64,000 nt of DNA from Chitinophagaceae bacterium (GTDB taxonomy: Bacteria; Bacteroidota; Bacteroidia; Chitinophagales; Chitinophagaceae), in the NCBI GenBank assembly GCA_003168265.1, contig PMSV01000023.1, forward strand, positions 570,001-634,000, in the 5' to 3' direction. The position numbers and the translations under genes are program-made. Every line of letters starts with the position of its first letter. Position 1 is the first letter of the stretch. The notes under the pieces were generated by a model that searched no databases, had not been told where the DNA came from, and saw only the letters and a list, made by a program, of their open reading frames with translations. This document shows positions 53,679-62,767 of this stretch, in pieces.

Positions 53679-54353
53679 ATATAGGTCTAACATTTGCGGT
53701 GACAATGAACTTTGGGCTAATCCCCAATTAATTAAGCCCAATGTTAATTTTTCCATCTCGGGGAAAATAAAAATTAATTATTGGCCAGAGGGATATGAAA
53801 ATTTACGTCTAAACACCGTATCCACTACCAATAATAGCTGGTATACCCTGTCGCTTCCAATCCTTCAAAGAAACAAGGATATTTAGAACACTTTAAAGGG
53901 GTCCATTGTCTTTCATGATCCTCAGCCATTTTATGTAGAACCTCTTTCGATCAGACTGTTTGCAGAATTCCAATCAAAAAGCAGGACAAGGGTATCGTTT
54001 TGCTTCTATTGAACCATAGAGGGGACTTTCTTCGGTTCGACATTACGGATTTAATTTTAAATGACCTGAATTGATACATAAGTCTAAAGAGTGGTTGAAA
54101 AATTATTTGTAAAGTAATGGTGAGATAAAAAATAACCGAGAATTTATTTTTGGATATTCATTGACGTTATAAGCTTATTTCTCAGCTTACTGGTCTGGAA
54201 AATAGTTAGCGGTAGGTATTTTATTAATCAACTGTTCTGACCTAACTTACGGAGGCATCACCTATAATATACGGCATGCCTTATTATAAGCGCTTACCAG
54301 AGAAAAGATATGTTGGTCGCACGGGCTTATTATCAGAATAAAAAACAAGCATC
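53679..54353. other. AT-rich intergenic region of about 675 bases
   Basis: No convincing gene. A 72-codon frame at 53668-53886 starts inside the tRNA terminator and resembles nothing I know. On the minus strand near 53900-53960 a short frame reads FCKQSDRKRFYIKWLRIMKD, possibly a gene fragment but too short to name. The position just after a tRNA is a common integration point, but I found no attachment-site repeat. Confidence 0.4.
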
Positions 54354-55139
54354 GTGAAAAATAGAAACTTATTCAAACTGACAACTTTCCTATTTACCTC
54401 GTCGCTTTTAGTTGTTCGATGTGAGGGCCAGGGCTCGCCGGAGGCATACAAGCTTTGGCTCCAGATCGATGCCTCCCTTGATTTGATCCACCCGAACAAT
54501 AGCGGCCCGTCCTTCGTGGATGTGAAAGACCGACCTGCCGTCAGGGCAAATTTTGGAATGCTCGTGTATGCTTTGTTAGCAAATAACATGGGGAGCGGTA
54601 AAACAAATTCTTCCGGACCGACTTCAGGGGAAGCCTATTTATCAGGCAATGACAGGGGAACCGCTGGCCGTATCGATGGCGACCAACTGTACGTTCCCAA
54701 AGAAATTAATAAGGAAGGATATCTTTATGTATCTGGTGAACTGGAATTTATCGGCAAGGCTGCAAAGGAATCCTTAGGCGTCTTGGAGACTACAATAGGC
54801 CTTAATTATCTGGAGGTCCCTCTCCTGATAAATTATGCCTATCTATTAGATAATGCCAGCTCTGTCCATGCAGGGTTTGGGCCATATGCCGCAATGGGCT
54901 TATATGGGAGCTTTAAAAATGATGGGACAAAGACGGCAGTGCACTTTGGGCCTTCTGCCAACAGCGATGATTTCAAAAGGATGGATTATGGGCTTGATAT
55001 CAATCTTGGATACCGTTTCCTGACGAGGCTGGATGCGACCGTGGCCTATGAATTGGGCATGAGAAATGTCAGCGCCACCCCACCAGACCCAGACACAAAA
55101 ATCAGAGGATTTGCATTGAAAATTGGTTACACGCTATGA
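54354..55139 (+). CDS. Outer membrane beta-barrel protein
   Basis: A 261-residue protein from a GTG start with a signal peptide (FLFTSSLLVVRCEGQG). The rest alternates polar and hydrophobic residues in strands: KLWLQIDASLDLI at the start, YLYVSGELEFIG, LNYLEVPLLINYAYLL near 145, VHAGFGPYAAMGLYGSF, MDYGLDINLGYRF and the final GFALKIGYTL, as in the PorT/OMP_b-brl family of Bacteroidota. Such proteins are small outer membrane barrels; function unknown. Alone after the tRNA, with AT-rich flanks. Confidence 0.72.
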   Translation: MKNRNLFKLTTFLFTSSLLVVRCEGQGSPEAYKLWLQIDASLDLIHPNNSGPSFVDVKDRPAVRANFGMLVYALLANNMGSGKTNSSGPTSGEAYLSGNDRGTAGRIDGDQLYVPKEINKEGYLYVSGELEFIGKAAKESLGVLETTIGLNYLEVPLLINYAYLLDNASSVHAGFGPYAAMGLYGSFKNDGTKTAVHFGPSANSDDFKRMDYGLDINLGYRFLTRLDATVAYELGMRNVSATPPDPDTKIRGFALKIGYTL

Positions 55140-55302
55140 TAGATTTTCTTTTGACCCTCATTTAAGATTTAGCCTCACTGCAGGAGTTCCGAAAGCATTT
55201 ATGCTTGGTTGGATGCAAATGATTGGTTGAAAAATTAAAGGCCATTTGGGGTTCGATGTGTACAGTGGATCATTCTGAAATAAAAATGAAATAATCGTTT
55301 CT

Positions 55303-56655
55303 ATGATGAATAGAGAAACATTCATAAAACTATCATCTGCAACAGCAGCGTCCGCCTTTTTGTCTCCTTTTGCAACCTGGGTGCAACAGGAAAGACTGAA
55401 AAACTGGGCCGGAAATTTTGAATTCAGTACGAGTAATATATTTTACCCTAAATCGGTAAAAGAAACACAGAGACTGGTGAAAAAATGCAACAGGTTACGG
55501 GCTCTTGGCACCAGGCATTGCTTCAACAGAATTGCAGACAGCAAAGATAATCTGATTTCGTTGAAACAAATGAACCAGGTAGTGTCAATAGATGAAAAGG
55601 CAGGCAGCATAACAGTCGAAAGCGGGATTAAATATGGCGAGCTATGTCCATATCTGGATGAAAAAGGTTTCGCACTGAATAATCTTGCCTCACTGCCACA
55701 TATATCAGTAGCAGGCTCCTGTTCGACGGCTACACATGGATCCGGAGTAATGAACGGAAACCTTGCTACAGCAGTCAATGCTTTGGAAATTGTTGTGGCG
55801 GATGGTAGTTTAGTTCATCTTTCCCGGAAGAAAGACGGTGAAAAATTCCTAGGTGCTGTTGTTGGCCTGGGGGCATTGGGTGTAGTGACTAAAGTTTCGC
55901 TTGATATTCAACCAGCGTTTTTGATGAAACAAAATGTTTATGAAAAAATGCCGCTGAGTCAAATGAAACAACATTTCGATGAGATTATGTCATCCGGCTA
56001 CAGCGTCAGTCTTTTTACTGACTGGCAGAGCGATACGATCAATGAGGTCTGGATAAAAACCCGTGTTGATAACGGACATGACTATAACCTAGTGCCAGAG
56101 TTTTTTGGGGCAAAGGCTGCTGTGAAAAATATGCACCCGATCGCTGAACTCCCGGCAGAGAACTGCACTGAACAAATGGGTATTCCCGGCCCCTGGTATG
56201 AACGAATGCCGCATTTTAAAATGGGGTTTACACCAAGCAGCGGCAAAGAATTGCAGTCAGAGTATTTTGTACCTCATCACCATGCCGTGGATGCGATCCT
56301 GGAGATCAAAACCCTGGCAAATACGATCGGGCCACAGCTTCTGATAACTGAAATTCGTACCATTGCTGGAGACAATCTCTGGATGAGCCCATGCCGGAAT
56401 CAGCCTTCGGTGACGATTCATTTTACATGGAAGCAGCATTGGGATGAGGTAAGGAGTATATTGCCACTGATAGAAAAAAAACTGGAACCTTTTGATGCAA
56501 AACCGCATTGGGGAAAATTATTTACTATGTCGCCAAATCTGCTGGCATCCCGGTATGAAAAGCTTGCATCATTTAAAGAACTTATTAAATCATACGATCC
56601 GCTAGGAAAATTCCGTAATGAATTTCTGAATTCAACCTTATTTGCCGATTCATGA
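55303..56655 (+). CDS. FAD-binding alditol/aldonolactone oxidase family protein
   Basis: A 450-residue VAO-type flavoprotein. A possible exported start (TFIKLSSATAASAFLSPFAT) lacks twin arginines. LKNWAGNFEFS near 33, LGTRHCFNRIADS near 67 (the His region that binds FAD) and VAGSCSTATHGSG near 146 are typical of the alditol oxidase/L-gulonolactone oxidase group. The C-terminal half carries ITEIRTIAGDNLWMSP, then VTIHFTWKQHWDEV, and HWGKLFTM, all of the ALO domain. It probably oxidises a sugar alcohol or sugar lactone with oxygen or another acceptor. Substrate unknown. Confidence 0.85.
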   Translation: MMNRETFIKLSSATAASAFLSPFATWVQQERLKNWAGNFEFSTSNIFYPKSVKETQRLVKKCNRLRALGTRHCFNRIADSKDNLISLKQMNQVVSIDEKAGSITVESGIKYGELCPYLDEKGFALNNLASLPHISVAGSCSTATHGSGVMNGNLATAVNALEIVVADGSLVHLSRKKDGEKFLGAVVGLGALGVVTKVSLDIQPAFLMKQNVYEKMPLSQMKQHFDEIMSSGYSVSLFTDWQSDTINEVWIKTRVDNGHDYNLVPEFFGAKAAVKNMHPIAELPAENCTEQMGIPGPWYERMPHFKMGFTPSSGKELQSEYFVPHHHAVDAILEIKTLANTIGPQLLITEIRTIAGDNLWMSPCRNQPSVTIHFTWKQHWDEVRSILPLIEKKLEPFDAKPHWGKLFTMSPNLLASRYEKLASFKELIKSYDPLGKFRNEFLNSTLFADS

Positions 56656-56863
56656 ATTTAAATCACTCATAGTCTATAATTCACTGATTTTTGAATTGGT
56701 GTTAGGTGGAAAAACTTTTTCATTTTACCAGTAAAACTTACTTATACGATGTTGTTTGAATTAACTAGAACTGATTTAAATATTAGACTGAGATTGGTGA
56801 TTATTGATTGAAAAACAGTTTCATGATGCTTGGTAGTCCTTCGAATTTTATTTTTTCGCAATC

Positions 56864-57727
56864 TCAAAAATGTTGGTTCTTAATTTTGGCAAAAACAAAG
56901 AGTTCAATTCCTGAAACATCCAATATTTTTTGGCAATTTTTATCCCAGCCTTCTATATCTTCTTGTTTTGAACAATCACTTCCAATTAGGTAAGGGACAT
57001 TTTTGAAAGCTTTACAGAAAAAATATGAGTTTAAATAGTTAGGATGAACCTGTCCCCAGAAAGTATGGAAATTTTCGGGATGTTTTTTTTTAAAATCTAG
57101 AGAACCATTGGGGCAAAATGAAATGAAATAACCATCATTAGTCAAAAGTTTTTGTGCTAATAAAAATATATGTTTAATATCAGGCAAATGCTCAATAACA
57201 TGTGAATTAAAAAATATATCCACATTGCCAATTAAACTATTTTCATCTGTAATAATTTCTAAACCAAGTTTTTTGCCAAATTTAGCCCGAGGCAGGGAAA
57301 TTTCATAAGATTGTACATCAAACCCTGCGTTTCTGAATTGATAGCTCGTATATCCCCAATTGGCACCATAATCGATTACTTTAACAGTTGGTCTCGCCAA
57401 TAATGACTTCAAGATTTTTATTATTCCACTAACATCTTTTCCCGAGCCAAAAAAGTTTTTCGACATTAAATTTTGTAACTCAACATCTGAAGGTAAATCA
57501 GTTGTTATTCCATCGTTTTGCTCATACTCCTCCTGATAAAATTTATAGTTGAATTCTATCGTGTCTAAAGGATGGCGAAAAAACAGGCTGCATTGAGAAC
57601 ATTCGTTTAAAGTAGTAAAAATATATTTTCTATCTATGACTTTGCTAATGCCGGAGCCGCAATAAGGACACAACTTTGCTGTGTTAAATCTTAGAATAGA
57701 TCTTAGGAAATACCTGGATTTAGTCAT
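56864..57727 (-). CDS. Class I SAM-dependent methyltransferase with an N-terminal zinc ribbon
   Basis: A 287-residue protein. LCPYCGSG near 18 and NECSQCSLFF near 37 form the four-cysteine ribbon that precedes many Methyltransf_23-type enzymes of surface-sugar clusters. The SAM site is VKVIDYGANWGYTSYQFR near 134, followed by FFNSHVIEHLPDIKHIF. Base composition is clearly more AT-rich than the neighbours, suggesting transfer. It stands alone, without glycosyltransferases, so its acceptor cannot be guessed. Such enzymes modify sugars or small molecules in the cytosol. Confidence 0.8.
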   Translation of the reverse strand: MTKSRYFLRSILRFNTAKLCPYCGSGISKVIDRKYIFTTLNECSQCSLFFRHPLDTIEFNYKFYQEEYEQNDGITTDLPSDVELQNLMSKNFFGSGKDVSGIIKILKSLLARPTVKVIDYGANWGYTSYQFRNAGFDVQSYEISLPRAKFGKKLGLEIITDENSLIGNVDIFFNSHVIEHLPDIKHIFLLAQKLLTNDGYFISFCPNGSLDFKKKHPENFHTFWGQVHPNYLNSYFFCKAFKNVPYLIGSDCSKQEDIEGWDKNCQKILDVSGIELFVFAKIKNQHF

Positions 57728-58110
57728 ATTTTTTTGAATATGTCAATTATTATGTTCCTAAACATAAAAGCGCTTTTAATAATTGTTTACTCTAAGAAAA
57801 CTTTTGGATAAATCAAATTTCGATGACCTACCTTATAGATTGTTGTCCAAATGGGGTTGCGGATACATTTAAATTTACAACCTTTATATTGAATCAAAAA
57901 AACCGTATATATCGTAGTTTTTATTGGTTGACGTTTAATCATATTTATCTGAATGCATTTGTTTATCTGAAATTAAAACAGCTTGCAAAAAATACAGAAC
58001 AGAAGGATGCTTTAAAGCCAGAGCCAATAACCAATTTTATAGCCTGTTATCTTCCAGCCCTTAAGAATATCAGCTTCGCATCCATTTTTATCCTGTTCTT
58101 CAGACCATCA
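57728..58110. other. AT-rich region with no clear gene
   Basis: A plus-strand frame of 106 codons (57823-58143) has no recognisable features. On the minus strand the stretch may be a decayed continuation of the pseudogene at 58111-58350 (one frame reads SEEQDKNGCEAD). Nothing firm can be said. Confidence 0.35.
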
Positions 58111-58350
58111 GTTATCAAGGGGGCTACCCCGATTTTTTGCTGATCCAGACAATGAGAGGCATTTATCTTCTTCATCATTGATCCCATCCCCATCTGAATC
58201 AGGCAAGGGACCCCCGTGATACCTTAATACACCTGGCACAGAGTAGGGAACCTGTCGACCTAATCACTTAAACCGTCGCCATCTTAAGCAGGTATGGGGC
58301 GTCCATTATATTTTGCAATTCCGGTGCTCTCGGGCATCTGCCTTCAATAT
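58111..58350 (-). pseudogene. Decayed thrombospondin type 3 repeat (OmpA-like) gene
   Basis: Read on the minus strand, fragments in shifting frames spell type 3 repeats: PESTGIAKYNGRPIPA, then stop, DGDGLSD, stop, VDRFPT, and PDSDGDGINDEEDKC followed by GSAKNRGSP. These fit the calcium-binding repeats (DxDGDGxxDxxDxCP, with AKxxGCP spacers) that precede the OmpA domain of many Bacteroidota outer membrane proteins. At least three stops or frameshifts are present, and neither signal peptide nor OmpA domain was found, so this is a remnant. Confidence 0.65.
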
Positions 58351-58409
58351 CAATACTCATCAGGTCTTTGCCTGCAAGGTTCTCCATTCTTTATATTTTT
58401 TTATTTTTA

Positions 58410-59045
58410 TTATTTCTTTCTAACCAATGGAATCTGCAAATTAGTTGGCCTGTTTTCCTCTTTGTCAAAGCCCCGACCATCTACATTTCTTGCTCCCCAA
58501 AATAACATATCATCAATTAGGTAAATCAGATCGTACTCGGCAAATATTTGCCCTTCACTAAGCCCAAACGGAGCGAATGCTTTTCCTAAGATACTTTGTG
58601 TTCTATTCACTTCCCATTTATCAAAACCGTTGCCAGCAAGCTGATTCATGGCGTCAGCAAAGCCCTGAATTAATGGTGTTATTTCATATACATCATCAGC
58701 CGTAAACTTTACTTTTTGAGCACCTTGTGCAATCGGATGTTCACCTTGCCAAACAATGCTACCTTTAATGACAATTTTCACTAAGGGAACTTTTCCGTAA
58801 GCTTCTGCAGAATTTATCACATCGAGTTGAAATTTGTCTCCGGGAAAATATGTAAAATCTCTTATGAGATAAAATGGTTTCATGGTTCCATCAGCATTCT
58901 TAGCAATGCTTGGGCGTATTTCAGGAGCAAGGCTTACCCATTTTCCTAAAATAGATTGTTTAATTTGTTCTACTGTCATAGTTTTTTGTTTTTGAGATTT
59001 TGCTTGTTTGTTTTGTGCCGAAACACTTCCAATCATTCCTGTCAT
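58410..59045 (-). CDS. Secreted hypothetical protein with a disrupted signal peptide
   Basis: 211 residues from the first ATG in this frame (59045). The start MTGMIGSVSAQNKQ looks like the end of a signal peptide, whose hydrophobic core is encoded upstream in another frame (see 59046-59086). The mature part has TVEQIKQSILGKWVSLAPEI at its start, then FYLIRDFTYFPGDKFQLDVI and ends near LIYLIDDMLFWGARNVDGRG. It may bind a small ligand (a strand-rich fold), but I know no family. The divergent HxlR gene is a likely regulator. The gene is either phase-variable, recently inactivated or hit by a sequencing error. Confidence 0.65.
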   Translation of the reverse strand: MTGMIGSVSAQNKQAKSQKQKTMTVEQIKQSILGKWVSLAPEIRPSIAKNADGTMKPFYLIRDFTYFPGDKFQLDVINSAEAYGKVPLVKIVIKGSIVWQGEHPIAQGAQKVKFTADDVYEITPLIQGFADAMNQLAGNGFDKWEVNRTQSILGKAFAPFGLSEGQIFAEYDLIYLIDDMLFWGARNVDGRGFDKEENRPTNLQIPLVRKK

Positions 59046-59086
59046 AAAAAAAATAAATTCGCCGAGAATAATATTTTTTTGTGCAT
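59046..59086 (-). other. Out-of-frame first part of the signal peptide, with a T8 tract
   Basis: On the minus strand an ATG at 59086 starts MHKKILFSANLFF, then a run of eight T (59053-59046) leads to a TGA. One more T would join this to MTGMIGSVSAQN in the next gene and give a textbook signal peptide with cleavage at SAQ. Confidence 0.6.
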
Positions 59087-59271
59087 ATTTCTATTGTTCC
59101 ATTTCCTTTTTTTGAATTTTCAGATGCCTCTTCCTGTTTCAATATTTCCCAAAACACCTAAAACGTTTGCGGGATTACAAAACTGATTAAATTGTAGGCC
59201 TTTCATTTGATGTGTTTTATTGTTTTTAAAGTTCCCGTTAATTTTTAAAATGTTTAAGAATGCAAAATTGT

Positions 59272-59279
59272 TAGTTTTG
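59272..59279 (+). promoter_or_regulatory. Candidate -7 element for the HxlR gene
   Basis: TAGTTTTG fits TAnnTTTG, 54 bases before the HxlR ATG. No good -33 match. Confidence 0.35.
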
Positions 59280-59333
59280 TTTCAAATTCAGTATTCGTCA
59301 GTTAAATAATGAATAGTACAAAATTATAGACTA

Positions 59334-59678
59334 ATGGAAACCAAAAGAAAGAACAGGGATTATAATCCAGCCAATTGTGGTGTTACCTATTTCCTAAACA
59401 GGATTGGGGGGAAATGGAAAGTGTTGGTAATTTATACGATCAGTAAAAAGCATAACCGCTTTAGTTTAATACATAGAGTGATTCCCGGTATAAGTAAGCA
59501 GATGTTGGTGAATCAATTGCGGGAGTTAGAAGAAGATGGGATTTTAGAACGGATTATATATGCCGAAATTCCCCCAAGAGTTGAATACAAGATTACAATT
59601 TATGGCCAGTCTTTAATGCCTGTTATTGGTGTTATTCAGGATTGGGGGTTGAAGGATTTAAGAAAAATGAAAAAGTAA
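59334..59678 (+). CDS. HxlR-family transcriptional regulator
   Basis: A 114-residue winged-helix protein. The HxlR marks are present: a conserved Cys near the start (NPANCGVTYFLNRIGGKWKV, residues 11-30), RFSLIHRVIPGISKQMLVNQ and LRELEEDGILERIIY, and PPRVEYKITIYGQSLMPVI. HxlR proteins often sense redox or electrophiles through that Cys and control a divergent neighbour. Here the neighbour is the secreted protein with the T8 tract. Confidence 0.9.
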   Translation: METKRKNRDYNPANCGVTYFLNRIGGKWKVLVIYTISKKHNRFSLIHRVIPGISKQMLVNQLRELEEDGILERIIYAEIPPRVEYKITIYGQSLMPVIGVIQDWGLKDLRKMKK

Positions 59679-59760
59679 ACTGCTTTTACATACAAAATGA
59701 TTCTTTCTACATAGCGACAAAAATAGAATTTGGGATTCAATTCACTTTGTCTTAAATTTT

Positions 59761-60645
59761 ATGTATAATATTTTCAAAATGCCAACATTTGTCAAAGCTG
59801 GAATTTATTCCTTTGCTGCCTTATTTTTTGGCGTCATCCTCCTGGGGTTCGATCAACCTATATTACCAAAACCGCATTGGATAAGCCTTTTTAACGGCAA
59901 GAACCTGGAAGGCTGGGATGCCTGGCTAGGGGTTCCTTTCGATTCGGCAGGAAAAAAAATGAACGTCGCTCCGCCGGGCCTTGACAACGATCCCAAACAG
60001 GTCTTTTCGGTCGACAGCGATAGCGACGGCGAAAAGCTGATCAGGGTTTCAGGAGAGCAATTCGGGGGCTTAATCTCGAAGCAGGAGTATGAGAACTATC
60101 ATCTTCAATTGGAGTTCAAGTGGGGGAAACTAACCTGGGCGCCGAAGAAAAAGCGGAAAAAGGACAGCGGACTTCTATACCATAGCGTAGGAGAGCTCGG
60201 CGGCGATAACGGATTCTGGTTGCGGTCTCAGGAATTTCAGATCGAGCAGGGGAATGTCGGGGACTATTGGGGTGTTTCGGGGGCATTCGAGGATGTTCCG
60301 GCTGACAAAATGAATGATAGCACTTTTGTGTATGATCCTGGCGGCAATTTTTACACATTCAGCACCCATACCCCTGCGGGCAGACATTGCGTCAAGAAAG
60401 GTGATGCTGAAAAACCGACCGGCGAATGGAACACGCTCGATCTGTATTGCCATGGCGATACGAGCGTGCAGGTGGTGAATGGCCAGATCATGATGGTCCT
60501 GTATCATTCGCAGCAGTGGGATAACGGATCGGCGAGTCCGTTGACAAAGGGGAAGCTGCAGATCCAATCAGAAGGTGCGGAAGTGTATTATAAGAATATA
60601 AGGATAAAACCAATTTATAGCCTTGGTGAAATTCTGGGCAGGTAA
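59761..60645 (+). CDS. Secreted DUF1080 (3-keto-disaccharide hydrolase-like) protein
   Basis: A 294-residue protein with an N-terminal hydrophobic segment (GIYSFAALFFGVILLGF) that is a signal peptide or anchor. The DUF1080 marks follow: WISLFNGKNLEGWDAW near 40, YHLQLEFKWG near 115 and GLLYHS near 135. The domain is a concanavalin-like sandwich that in some proteins cleaves 3-keto-glycosides. An internal ATG (residue 7) is an alternative start. The gene sits apart from sugar-utilisation genes. Confidence 0.85.
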   Translation: MYNIFKMPTFVKAGIYSFAALFFGVILLGFDQPILPKPHWISLFNGKNLEGWDAWLGVPFDSAGKKMNVAPPGLDNDPKQVFSVDSDSDGEKLIRVSGEQFGGLISKQEYENYHLQLEFKWGKLTWAPKKKRKKDSGLLYHSVGELGGDNGFWLRSQEFQIEQGNVGDYWGVSGAFEDVPADKMNDSTFVYDPGGNFYTFSTHTPAGRHCVKKGDAEKPTGEWNTLDLYCHGDTSVQVVNGQIMMVLYHSQQWDNGSASPLTKGKLQIQSEGAEVYYKNIRIKPIYSLGEILGR

Positions 60646-60665
60646 AAAACTGAAATTTATTCAGG

Positions 60666-61424
60666 CTAAGTTTTCTTCTTTCCAACCCCACCCGCAATAA
60701 CAAACGCTATCCCGCTATAACCAAGCGCCAAAAATGCACTCGTTGCTTCGCCTCCTCCATCATTTAATGATGAAGCGATCGTATAAGGGATATGGAGAAT
60801 AAGAAACCAAATGAATATCATAATTCCCAGTAGAGTGGCTATCGTCCTGACCCATATTTTCAAGATAATGGATAGGCCAGAACCTATTAATGGGATGCCG
60901 GCAAAATAAATCCAGAATATATGGTTGGGTATCCAGGATGGGACATAATCTGCCGCTTCTTTTCCGTAAACAAAATGATCAAGGCCAAAACTGAAAATAG
61001 CGGCAGCATAGAGAATGGAGCCTATACGTACTAGCTTTTCATTTTTTCCAGGAAAGCAGCCGGCAACTATGAAAGCGCCACTGCCCAATGCCAATTCTTT
61101 GGCGGCATTCTCCCAATCCCCATAATGCATATATTCTGTGCTAACCATTAGTTGGTAGGGAATATAATAAAAAAAGAAGATCAGCATAAGCATGGCTCCC
61201 AATACTAGAGAAACTTGCCAGGCCCATTTTCCAAATACAATGCTAATTCCTGCCATCACGAGCAAGGCCCCGAAGATATAAGCAATGCTGACAAGACCTG
61301 GTATCCAGGAATGTTTTAGAGGTATTAGCATGTAAGGAAAATCTTTATAATAAATGGTTAGAAGCCCCAGGCCTGCAATAGCAATACCGTAGAAAATGCG
61401 GCCTATGTTCGTCAGATTTAGCAT
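60666..61424 (-). CDS. Polytopic membrane protein, DoxX-like
   Basis: A 252-residue protein with about eight hydrophobic segments. The repeated pattern, IGRIFYGIAIAGLGLLTIYY at 7-26 and VRIGSILYAAAIFSFGLDHF near 131-150, suggests two copies of a four-helix DoxX-like unit. The KNxxR or catalytic residues of a known enzyme are not visible. It acts in the inner membrane; function unknown. Convergent with the DUF1080 gene, 20 bases away. Confidence 0.65.
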   Translation of the reverse strand: MLNLTNIGRIFYGIAIAGLGLLTIYYKDFPYMLIPLKHSWIPGLVSIAYIFGALLVMAGISIVFGKWAWQVSLVLGAMLMLIFFFYYIPYQLMVSTEYMHYGDWENAAKELALGSGAFIVAGCFPGKNEKLVRIGSILYAAAIFSFGLDHFVYGKEAADYVPSWIPNHIFWIYFAGIPLIGSGLSIILKIWVRTIATLLGIMIFIWFLILHIPYTIASSLNDGGGEATSAFLALGYSGIAFVIAGGVGKKKT

Positions 61425-61511
61425 AAAGATTAAACTGAGTAGTAAAAATATAATAAGATTAAATCTGCTACCAATTTATTTACTTATATTTAAGAATATT
61501 GAATTTCTTTT

Positions 61512-62021
61512 ATGGCAGATCCTTCGAAGGCTGAGGAGCAGGGTAATGTGGGGCCCTCTATGAATGATGAGGAGAAAATGGCAGTAATGCTTGAAGTTTT
61601 CCTGAGGGCGAACCCACATACAAAGGGTAGGATCAGCGATGCGGCCAGTGGATTGGCTGATCTGTCAAAGCAGGAACTTGAATATTTGGAAAGCCTTCTT
61701 ATTTCTTCCAATCTTTTTATAATTTTCAAAAAGAATGGCGCAAACCTGTTTATGCTGAAGGATTCCGTCAGGGAGGGGCTTATTGAAGCCGGCTCCTATT
61801 CCAAATTCCTGGCAGATAATAAAAGCCTTGGTGAAATGAGCCATGAAGAGGCCGACCTTGCAAGAAGAAGCGATCAGGAGGATGAGATCAGAAGAAAGGA
61901 TGAGGAGAAAAGGAGGAATAAAGCCAAACAGAACAGGATCATCATGGTCGTAGGAGTTCTTGCCATAGTCTTACTCCTGGTTTTGGCTAAGTTCCTGATG
62001 ACTAAAATGAAAAATGGTTAG
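61512..62021 (+). CDS. Hypothetical protein with a charged coiled coil and C-terminal membrane anchor
   Basis: A 169-residue protein. The first 90 residues are soluble (EKMAVMLEVFLRANPHTKGR and LSKQELEYLESLLISSNLFI). A very charged helix follows (about 110-140: ARRSDQEDEIRRKDEEKRRN) and a single membrane segment at about 143-162 (IIMVVGVLAIVLLLVLAKFL) near the C-terminus, so it is tail-anchored with the bulk in the cytosol. No family recognised. Its stop overlaps that of the opposite pseudogene by four bases. Confidence 0.65.
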   Translation: MADPSKAEEQGNVGPSMNDEEKMAVMLEVFLRANPHTKGRISDAASGLADLSKQELEYLESLLISSNLFIIFKKNGANLFMLKDSVREGLIEAGSYSKFLADNKSLGEMSHEEADLARRSDQEDEIRRKDEEKRRNKAKQNRIIMVVGVLAIVLLLVLAKFLMTKMKNG

Positions 62022-62767
62022 TCTGTTATATCCAACTCCTCCCGAATATCTTTAATGAAGTCAGCAGCATTTTTTTTGTCCCGTGTATAATACGCTTTCA
62101 ACCAGGTGGCATAATTCTTATATTGCATCAGTTGCGAACTAAATTGAACAAGCTGTTCTGCTGTAATATTGATTAATTTGTCTTCAGAAGGAATAATATT
62201 GGTAGGATTCAGATATGTTGAATCTGCAACCCTCTTCATTTCAAGAGGCGTAAAATGATTTGTGGCAAAGGACTCCACATAGTCAGCCTGATATTTAATT
62301 TCTCTCTCATCTACTAGTGCAGTATTTCCTAAACCTTTATCATAATTATTAATAAGGGATGAAATCCTGGTATCTATAAACAGGCGCAAAAGGCCTGTGC
62401 TTTTCAATTCATCGATGGTGCCATGTGATGAGACAAAATTGAAATTAATGTCAGACGCAACAAGCAGACGCTACAGATTGTAGTTATCCAATTTATCGAT
62501 TGGTTGCTGCAATATGGCAAAGAGGCTATCTATCTGATGGAGCTTTCTGTCACTATGGTCAATGTAAATTGCCAATTCGGCTGTATCGGATTTTAGATCA
62601 TTGATAAGGGAGGAAGCGAGTTCTGTTTTTAAATGTCCATCATGATAGTGCTCCCGGATATTCTCTGCAAAAAACCCCATGGTCACTGCAAGAAATATCA
62701 TTAAACCTTCGAGCAGATATTCTTTGAATCCTTTCTTTTCGACATCGGGGTGGTGGTGGACTTCCAT
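62018..62767 (-). pseudogene. Membrane-anchored hypothetical gene interrupted by one in-frame TAG
   Basis: A start MEVHHHPDVEKKGFKEYLLE, a membrane segment (GLMIFLAVTMGFFAENIREH) and a helical domain are a common Bacteroidota hypothetical family of about 250 residues. The frame meets TAG at 62471-62473 after LDNYNL and continues without any shift (RLLVASDINFNFV, then GTIDELKSTGLLRL) to a normal end at 62018. With one sense codon in place of TAG it would be 249 residues. Most likely a recent nonsense mutation; a sequencing error or stop-codon read-through is possible. Confidence 0.75.

Noticed and set aside
53668-53886. A 72-codon frame after tRNA-Gln
   Set aside because: Its start codon lies inside the tRNA terminator hairpin, so it would not be transcribed from a sensible start, and the product has no recognisable features.
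53557-54353. Integrated element using tRNA-Gln as attachment site
   Set aside because: No integrase and no repeated copy of the tRNA 3' end were seen in the window; only the AT-rich composition and gene relics are suggestive.
57823-58143. A 106-codon plus-strand frame
   Set aside because: It runs antisense into the thrombospondin-repeat relic, is very AT-rich and has no motif.
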